DNA of 11,324 nt from an uncultured Flavobacteriales bacterium (lineage in GTDB: Bacteria > Bacteroidota > Bacteroidia > Flavobacteriales_D > Sanyastnellaceae): contig CAJXOV010000028.1 of the NCBI GenBank assembly GCA_913057815.1, positions 1-11,324 of the forward strand, given 5' to 3'. Positions within the stretch are counted from its first letter, which is position 1, and every line of letters begins with the position of its first letter. Both the position numbers and the translations under genes were made by a program. This document shows positions 7,296 to 11,324 of the stretch, piece after piece. The notes below the pieces were generated by a model. The model was not told where the DNA came from. It worked only from the letters and a program-made list of their open reading frames with translations, and ran no database searches.

Positions 7296-7790
7296 CTAAT
7301 TACCTATCGCTGGGCTATCTTCTTCTATTACAAGAGCTGAATTTGCAGAAAATAAATAGAACATTAAAAATGCCCCAATAAAGATTGCAATGATTAATTC
7401 TGAAAACTTAAATATTCCTTTCAGAACTCCCAGTGCAATTGCTATTCCCAAAATAGTTAGAGTTCTTTTTAAGGTGAAGAATTTCCACACTTGAAATCTT
7501 GCCCGGTATGTTTTTAGGATGACGTTTTCTTTTTTAATTACACATTTTGGGGAGCCTTTTAATAAACTCTGTATGCTAAACTCAACTTCATAAACCGCCC
7601 CGTTCTCAGATTTAAATACATGGCCACTGGTCATTTTTAAACTCCTCTGTTCTGAAACCAATTTACTATTTAGGAAGATTTTCTCTTTTCCTGTGAAAAA
7701 TGAACCCCACACATGAATAATCTGCTCTCCATCTTTATGTACAAACCAAATTCCTTTGCTAAAACTTCCTATTGACTTGTCAGGTATCAT
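7296..7790 (-). CDS. Unrecognised small protein with two C-terminal membrane helices
   Basis: A 164-residue protein that I do not recognise. Residues 1-95 look like a soluble beta-rich domain (FSKGIWFVHKDGEQIIHVWG, SGHVFKSENGAVYEVEF, KCVIKKENVILKTYR). The pattern of a short strand, GKEKIFLN, then VYEVEF faintly recalls FAIM-like beta domains, but this is weak. Basic residues (KTYRAR, TLKR) precede two helices at about 111-126 and 131-148, and a short acidic tail (VIEEDSP) follows. There is no signal peptide. The predicted topology is an N-terminal cytoplasmic domain anchored by a helical hairpin. It faces the exporter gene (convergent) and is divergent from gmd. A good promoter stands before it (7820-7851), and the ATG at 7790 leaves a leader of about 23 bases. 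No terminator was found after its stop. Confidence 0.75.
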   Translation of the reverse strand: MIPDKSIGSFSKGIWFVHKDGEQIIHVWGSFFTGKEKIFLNSKLVSEQRSLKMTSGHVFKSENGAVYEVEFSIQSLLKGSPKCVIKKENVILKTYRARFQVWKFFTLKRTLTILGIAIALGVLKGIFKFSELIIAIFIGAFLMFYLFSANSALVIEEDSPAIGN

Positions 7791-7819
7791 TTGTTCTCAG
7801 TAAGTGAGTCATTGATCTC

Positions 7820-7851
7820 CAAAAATAAAGATTTCCATCTGTTAGCTTCAA
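7820..7851 (-). promoter_or_regulatory. Promoter of the 164-aa protein gene
   Basis: On the minus strand TTG (7851-7849) and TATTTTTG (7827-7820) are separated by 21 bases, an exact consensus match. The predicted start is near 7813, about 23 bases before the ATG at 7790. This match supports the gene being real although its product is unknown. Confidence 0.7.
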
Positions 7852-7891
7852 CTTCTAACTTCAAACATCAAACTGTTTAACACCACTTCCT

Positions 7892-7899
7892 TACATTTG
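7892..7899 (+). promoter_or_regulatory. -7 element of gmd, implying a leaderless or nearly leaderless mRNA
   Basis: TACATTTG matches TAnnTTTG and ends only four bases (TCGT) before the gmd ATG at 7904. Transcription normally starts a few bases past this element, so the mRNA would begin at or next to the start codon. No TTG sits at the expected -33 distance, which lowers confidence. No other plus-strand match was seen closer than the opposing promoter. Confidence 0.5.
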
Positions 7900-7903
7900 T
7901 CGT

Positions 7904-8992
7904 ATGAAGAAAAAAGCCCTTGTTACTGGAATCACTGGCCAAGATGGTGCGTATTTAGCGGAATTACTACTTGAAAAAGGGTATGAAGTGCATGGATTGA
8001 AGAGAAGGTCTTCTATGTTTAACACAGATAGAATTGACCATTTATACAAAGACCAGCATGAAAAAGGCGTTAACTTTTTTCTTCATTACGGTGATTTAAC
8101 CGATTCTACTAACCTCATCAGACTGGTTCAAGAAATAGAGCCAGATGAGATTTACAACCTGGCTGCTATGAGTCATGTACAGGTATCTTTCGATATGCCT
8201 GAATATACTGCTAATGCCGATGCTACAGGTGCTCTTAGGTTATTAGAAGCCATTAGAATATGTAAACTAGAGAACAAAACAAAATTCTACCAAGCTTCCA
8301 CTTCAGAGCTTTATGGTAAGGTTCAAGAAATTCCTCAGTCTGAAACGACTCCTTTCTACCCGAGAAGTCCTTATGGTGTGGCCAAGCTTTACGCTTTTTG
8401 GATTACTAAAAACTACAGAGAGGCATACGGATACTATGCCTGTAACGGAATCTTGTTCAACCATGAGTCTCCCCTTAGAGGAGAAACTTTCGTAACTAGA
8501 AAAATCACACGAGCTGCGGCCAAAATAAAACTTGGTCTTCAAGATAAACTTTTCCTAGGAAACCTAGACTCTAAAAGAGATTGGGGACATGCTAAAGATT
8601 ATGTAGAAGGAATGTGGAGAATGCTTCAGCAAGAAACTCCTGATGATTATGTTCTGGCTACTGGTGTGATGGTAACCGTGAGAGAATTCGTGGACAAGGC
8701 ATTTACTAGAGCCGGAATCACTTTAAAATGGGAAGGTTCTGGAGAGAATGAAAAAGGTATAGATACCGTTTCCGGAAAAACAATGGTAGAAGTAGATCCT
8801 AAATACTTCAGGCCTGCAGAAGTTGAACTTTTAGTGGGAGATGCTACTAAAGCTGAAAAAGAACTAGGCTGGAAACCAACTTACACGCTTCAGCAACTAG
8901 TAGAGGAAATGGTGGATGAGGATATGAAGTTATTCAAAAGAGACCAGTACCTGCTTAAAGGCGGCCATGACATCATGAGCTATAACGAGTAG
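7904..8992 (+). CDS. gmd: GDP-mannose 4,6-dehydratase
   Basis: A 362-residue cytoplasmic enzyme that converts GDP-mannose to GDP-4-keto-6-deoxymannose using bound NADP(H). This is the first committed step to GDP-fucose, GDP-rhamnose or GDP-perosamine for surface glycans. It is an extended short-chain dehydrogenase: the Rossmann motif GITGQDG is at 9-15, and the RRSS segment that contacts the cofactor phosphate at 34-37. The catalytic set is Thr133, Glu135 (in STSELYG) and Tyr157-x3-Lys161 (in YGVAK). NHESPLRGE (186-194) and [15 protein letters not shown] (224-238) are family hallmarks, and [12 protein letters not shown] (302-313) lies in the substrate-binding C-terminal part. Length is typical. 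The usual partner fcl (GDP-fucose synthase) is not next to it. It ends only nine bases from the stop of the convergent gene at 9002, with no terminator between them. Confidence 0.97.
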   Translation: MKKKALVTGITGQDGAYLAELLLEKGYEVHGLKRRSSMFNTDRIDHLYKDQHEKGVNFFLHYGDLTDSTNLIRLVQEIEPDEIYNLAAMSHVQVSFDMPEYTANADATGALRLLEAIRICKLENKTKFYQASTSELYGKVQEIPQSETTPFYPRSPYGVAKLYAFWITKNYREAYGYYACNGILFNHESPLRGETFVTRKITRAAAKIKLGLQDKLFLGNLDSKRDWGHAKDYVEGMWRMLQQETPDDYVLATGVMVTVREFVDKAFTRAGITLKWEGSGENEKGIDTVSGKTMVEVDPKYFRPAEVELLVGDATKAEKELGWKPTYTLQQLVEEMVDEDMKLFKRDQYLLKGGHDIMSYNE

Positions 8993-9001
8993 GAAACTTT
9001 A

Positions 9002-9451
9002 TTACTTATTCTCTACAGCGTCTTCTAGTATGTAATTAAGCTCGTAAACATCTGTTTCGTTCAGTCTTAATTTACCTGTAAACGTAAGTCGTTCGTCCTG
9101 CTTGAATTTTCTACCTTCTTTTCTGAGTCTTAAATCCACTACAGATTCTGGACCTGCATTACCACAGAAAAAACACTGTGCAAAAGGATACCTTGAAAGC
9201 ACGAAATAATCTGTAGACACATCTACAGGAACCATATAACCTGTGATATACACTTGCTCTCCGCTGTATTCTTTTACAGCATCACCGAATTCTGGCTGCC
9301 AAAACCAAGCGTCTAATTCCTCAAGGTAAACATCTTTGTATTCCACATCTGCCAGTGTAGTCCAGGAAAGTTCCTTGGCATCAGCATCTGATAAACTCAC
9401 AGGATTAGCTGCGAATAATGAAATGAAAACGAGTGTGATTGATTTTAACAT
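9002..9451 (-). CDS. DUF3299-like exported protein with CFFCG motif (paralog 1)
   Basis: A 149-residue protein. Residues 1-22 look like a signal peptide (MLKSITLVFISLFAANPVSL). The mature part runs VEYKDVYLEELDAWFWQPEF (37-56), YITGYMVP (68-75), a strand leading to QCFFCGNAGPESVV (92-105), and FTGKLRLNETDVYELNYILE (124-143). This order, a hydrophobic GYMVP strand followed by a Cys-containing loop and a hydrophobic strand, resembles DUF3299, a periplasmic family of unknown function. C93-x-x-C96 could bind metal or form a disulfide. The open frame extends to an ATG at 9502 (17 more residues), but that codon lies just after the promoter and would bury the signal peptide; the 9451 start also gives the same 149-residue length as its neighbour. 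It is the downstream member of a tandem pair and also has its own promoter. Confidence 0.85.
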   Translation of the reverse strand: MLKSITLVFISLFAANPVSLSDADAKELSWTTLADVEYKDVYLEELDAWFWQPEFGDAVKEYSGEQVYITGYMVPVDVSTDYFVLSRYPFAQCFFCGNAGPESVVDLRLRKEGRKFKQDERLTFTGKLRLNETDVYELNYILEDAVENK

Positions 9452-9482
9452 GATTAAATATTCTTTTACGGTCTGGCGTAGC

Positions 9483-9503
9483 AATGGCAAATAGAATGCC
9501 ATT
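9483..9503 (-). promoter_or_regulatory. Leader hairpin upstream of paralog 1
   Basis: AATGGC (9483-9488) and GCCATT (9498-9503) form a perfect 6-bp stem with a nine-base loop inside the predicted leader of about 50 bases, between the -7 element and the ATG at 9451. It may affect message stability or regulation; the role is inferred. Confidence 0.4.
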
Positions 9504-9509
9504 CTCCCA

Positions 9510-9539
9510 CAAAGTTAATCTTAAACTCTATAGTCTCAA
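9510..9539 (-). promoter_or_regulatory. Internal promoter for paralog 1
   Basis: On the minus strand TTG (9539-9537) and TAACTTTG (9517-9510) are 19 bases apart, an exact match to the Bacteroidota consensus. It lies in the 117-base gap between the two paralogs, so the downstream copy can be expressed apart from the permease transcript. Confidence 0.75.
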
Positions 9540-9568
9540 AAATGAACTGAACTCAGGAATGCAATTTT

Positions 9569-10018
9569 TTACTTTTTTACCACTTGTGGGTTTTCTAGGA
9601 TGAAGTTCAAGCGGTAGACATCATCACTATTCAACCTTAGTTTACCTTCTATAGTAATTTCTAAAGAACTATCTGAATTTCTCAAGCCACGGCAACCTGA
9701 AACATCTATGTTAAGCATAGGATTGTCTCCAATTACACACCCGACACTAGCCTTCTTGTCCTTTGTAAGCCAAAAGTTCTTATCTCGTTTTGATATCAAT
9801 TGAAAGTAACCTGTGATAAGAACTCTACTTCCGTCATACTTTAGGATGTGATCACTAAAAACTGGCATCCAAAACCATGCATCTAAAGAATCTAAATAAA
9901 CATCTTCATATTCCACCTTCTCCAAATCTTCCCAAGTAATATGAATAGGCTCATCAGATTGACCTAATGAGGTAAGTGAACAAAACGATATAAATAGTAT
10001 AGAAAGAAAGATTTTCAT
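9569..10018 (-). CDS. DUF3299-like exported protein without the CxxC motif (paralog 2)
   Basis: A 149-residue protein with a signal peptide at 1-20 (MKIFLSILFISFCSLTSLGQ), cleaved most likely before or near Gln20. It aligns end to end with the next gene downstream: VEYEDVYLDSLDAWFWMPVF (35-54) against VEYKDVYLEELDAWFWQPEF, ITGY (68-71) in both, and GKLRLNSDDVYRLNFILE (125-142) against GKLRLNETDVYELNYILE. From ITGY to GKLRLN both are 63 residues, so no gap is needed. The middle is different: the CFFCG of the partner is replaced by SVGCVIG, leaving single cysteines at 94 and 109. Either it adopted a new role or it lost metal or disulfide function. It lies 41 bases downstream of the permease gene with no promoter seen between, so it is likely co-transcribed with it. 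Confidence 0.83.
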   Translation of the reverse strand: MKIFLSILFISFCSLTSLGQSDEPIHITWEDLEKVEYEDVYLDSLDAWFWMPVFSDHILKYDGSRVLITGYFQLISKRDKNFWLTKDKKASVGCVIGDNPMLNIDVSGCRGLRNSDSSLEITIEGKLRLNSDDVYRLNFILENPQVVKK

Positions 10019-10059
10019 TAATGGTAAATATAATTAACTCCGAGTGGTTCGGCTGCCAA

Positions 10060-11241
10060 TCAATTCTCCGAAAGTGTTTTGGAGATATCTATTCTAATGC
10101 TTTGCAACGCTGGAAGAAATGCTGCCACTATTCCTACTAGCAATGTAGCTCCTGCCAATATCCATTCTTCTGGAAGTAGACCCAACTGCAGGATATCATA
10201 ATGAAAGCTTTTTTCTAAACTGGAGTTCATAAAATACAAAGCTACCCGCCCGAATAGAAGTCCTATAACCAGCCCAATAGCTGCCAACACCAACCCTTCT
10301 AGAATGATGATTAAAAATAACTTACCCTGAGTGGCTCCCATGGTTCTCAAGATAGCCAACTCATATTTTCGCTCTTTCAGTGAATTGTACAACGATATAA
10401 ATACACTGATGAACGAAATGAAAATAATGATATAAGCTAGCCAAGTAATGACCTCCTTTCCTATTCCAAAATTCTGTTCCAACCTATTCTTTTCTGAAGC
10501 CGTTAACGCCACCTGCATCTTAGAGTCTTTAAGAATGGCCGGCATTCTTATGATGGCCATAGGTGACCTTTTTTTCATAAGAACAGCTGTTATTTCCTGA
10601 GACTCTTCAGGCTGATTCTCTAACCCGTGCACTGCCCACATAGATGGAATATTACACAGCAGTAACTGATCGGCCACGGTGCCACTTTGTTCCAGAATTC
10701 CTACCACGGTAAACGTGGCGTTGTCATGTACATCAGTGCCGTCAGTGAGTCCGTGAGCACTAAAAAAAGTATCTCCTACTTTTAACCCAAGATCCTTAGC
10801 TACTCTGCTTCCTATAGTGGCTTCCAGCGTGTTTTGCCAGAGCTTTCCTTCGGCTAATTCTAACTCGTAATGGGAGATATAGGTAGAGTCCGTTCCTACT
10901 ATTCTATATCCTTTGTAATTATCACCAAACGCCAGCGGAACTCCATATTCTATTAGAATTTTTTGTCTTTTAAGCAGCGTTTTTACTTCGGAATAATTGA
11001 TGTTTCCAGTAGGAGCATCTACCTGATATACTGAACTTAGTATAAGCTGAAGCGGGCTTCCTTTGGCTCCTAAAACCAGGTCTATGCCTTTGATGTTTTT
11101 AGCGAATTGGTCATCGAGTTGCTTATTTAAAATGAGCATAAACGATATTATTCCCACCCCGAATGCCAGCAGTATTAGACTAAGAACAGTGTTTAACGGC
11201 TTAGCAAATAGGTTTTTTATGCTTAATCCTAAACTATTCAT
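10060..11241 (-). CDS. MacB/FtsX-type ABC transporter permease
   Basis: A 393-residue permease with the MacB/LolC/FtsX layout: TM1 at about 17-38, a large periplasmic domain (about 40-262), then TM2 (265-285), TM3 (306-330) and TM4 (358-378). The coupling segment ERKYELAILRTMGAT (290-304) is the FtsX-domain hallmark. Near the N-terminus LVLGAKGSPLQLILSS (55-70) and DAPTGN (75-80) mark a subgroup that I remember occurring beside DUF3299 and DUF2796 genes in other bacteria. The periplasmic domain has a His/Asp cluster (HGLTDGTDVHD, 163-173). Such permeases work with a separate ATPase and use the periplasmic domain to move or extract lipoproteins, peptides or metals, rather than pump through the membrane. 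Here the start overlaps an upstream reading frame as ATGA. The exact substrate is unknown. Confidence 0.88.
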   Translation of the reverse strand: MNSLGLSIKNLFAKPLNTVLSLILLAFGVGIISFMLILNKQLDDQFAKNIKGIDLVLGAKGSPLQLILSSVYQVDAPTGNINYSEVKTLLKRQKILIEYGVPLAFGDNYKGYRIVGTDSTYISHYELELAEGKLWQNTLEATIGSRVAKDLGLKVGDTFFSAHGLTDGTDVHDNATFTVVGILEQSGTVADQLLLCNIPSMWAVHGLENQPEESQEITAVLMKKRSPMAIIRMPAILKDSKMQVALTASEKNRLEQNFGIGKEVITWLAYIIIFISFISVFISLYNSLKERKYELAILRTMGATQGKLFLIIILEGLVLAAIGLVIGLLFGRVALYFMNSSLEKSFHYDILQLGLLPEEWILAGATLLVGIVAAFLPALQSIRIDISKTLSEN

Positions 11242-11276
11242 AGCTCTACTATATTTTTATACAAGCTCTTTAACCT
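11238..11276 (-). CDS. C-terminal tail of upstream gene, probably the partner ABC ATPase (partial)
   Basis: Twelve open codons (RLKSLYKNIVEL) then TGA, running from the adapter junction into the permease start. The stop overlaps the permease start as ATGA (start codon 11241-11239, stop 11240-11238), the classic sign of translational coupling. Because such permeases are nearly always preceded or followed by a LolD/MacB-type ATP-binding gene, that is the likely identity. Twelve residues are too few to confirm it, and the open frame itself could be chance. Confidence 0.5.
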   Translation of the reverse strand, partial: RLKSLYKNIVEL

Positions 11277-11324
11277 CTGTCTCTTATACACATCTGACGC
11301 TGCCGACGAATAGAGAGGTGTAGA
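11277..11324. other. Nextera adapter with i5 index (library artefact)
   Basis: Not biological. CTGTCTCTTATACACATCT (11277-11295) is the reverse complement of the Tn5 mosaic end, and GACGCTGCCGACGA (11296-11309) completes the read-1 adapter. ATAGAGAG (11310-11317) is the reverse complement of i5 index S502, and GTGTAGA (11318-11324) begins the P5 primer complement. Translated on the plus strand it gives the contaminant peptide VSYTHLTLPTN. Confidence 0.98.

Noticed and set aside
8303..8542. Open frames on both strands inside gmd
   Set aside because: gmd is full length with all catalytic residues; these are other-frame shadows.
9452..9502. N-terminal extension of the CxxC paralog to an ATG at 9502
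   Set aside because: The codon sits immediately after the promoter -7 element, would place 17 residues ahead of a good signal peptide, and would make the protein longer than its paralog.
48..11276. CRISPR array, tRNA or rRNA genes, insertion sequence, phage or plasmid genes
   Set aside because: I looked for regular repeats, tRNA-like arms, transposase motifs and replication or integrase genes and saw none.
11063..11323. Plus-strand open frame of 86 codons at the right end
   Set aside because: It is antisense to the permease gene and its last residues (VSYTHLTLPTN) are translated adapter.

Overview
The window is one tagmented DNA fragment from a member of the Bacteroidota, probably a marine-type Flavobacteriales. 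It still carries library adapters at both ends: 1-47 and 11277-11324 are Illumina Nextera adapter and index sequence, so only about 48-11276 is biological. The assignment rests on two proteins with C-terminal type IX secretion (T9SS) sorting domains, a Bacteroidota-like ribosomal protein L34, promoters matching TTG-N19-21-TAnnTTTG, few Shine-Dalgarno sites, and AT-rich DNA. The order-level placement is an impression from protein sequence, not a search result.

Layout. At the left edge is the C-terminal end of a RecB/AddA-type PD-(D/E)XK nuclease (+). Two minus-strand genes follow for large secreted proteins with T9SS sorting domains (719 and 541 aa), and then rpmH (L34, minus) with a clear promoter and a strong terminator. 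On the plus strand is a complete ABC exporter half-transporter (MsbA/LmrA-like). A small minus-strand gene encodes an unrecognised protein with two membrane helices. It is divergent from gmd (GDP-mannose 4,6-dehydratase, plus), which has a -7 element only four bases before its ATG.

The right end is a minus-strand cluster. In transcription order it runs: a 12-codon gene tail (probably the partner ABC ATPase) overlapping the next start as ATGA, a MacB/FtsX-type permease, and two tandem paralogous 149-aa exported proteins resembling DUF3299. The downstream paralog keeps a CFFCG motif and has its own promoter and a leader hairpin. The upstream paralog has lost the CxxC.

Most of the window is ordinary envelope and housekeeping content: secreted proteins, an exporter, nucleotide-sugar synthesis and a ribosomal protein. 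The permease/DUF3299-like cluster is the part most likely to be an incompletely described system. The adapters are the most important practical observation, because they create false protein ends on both sides.
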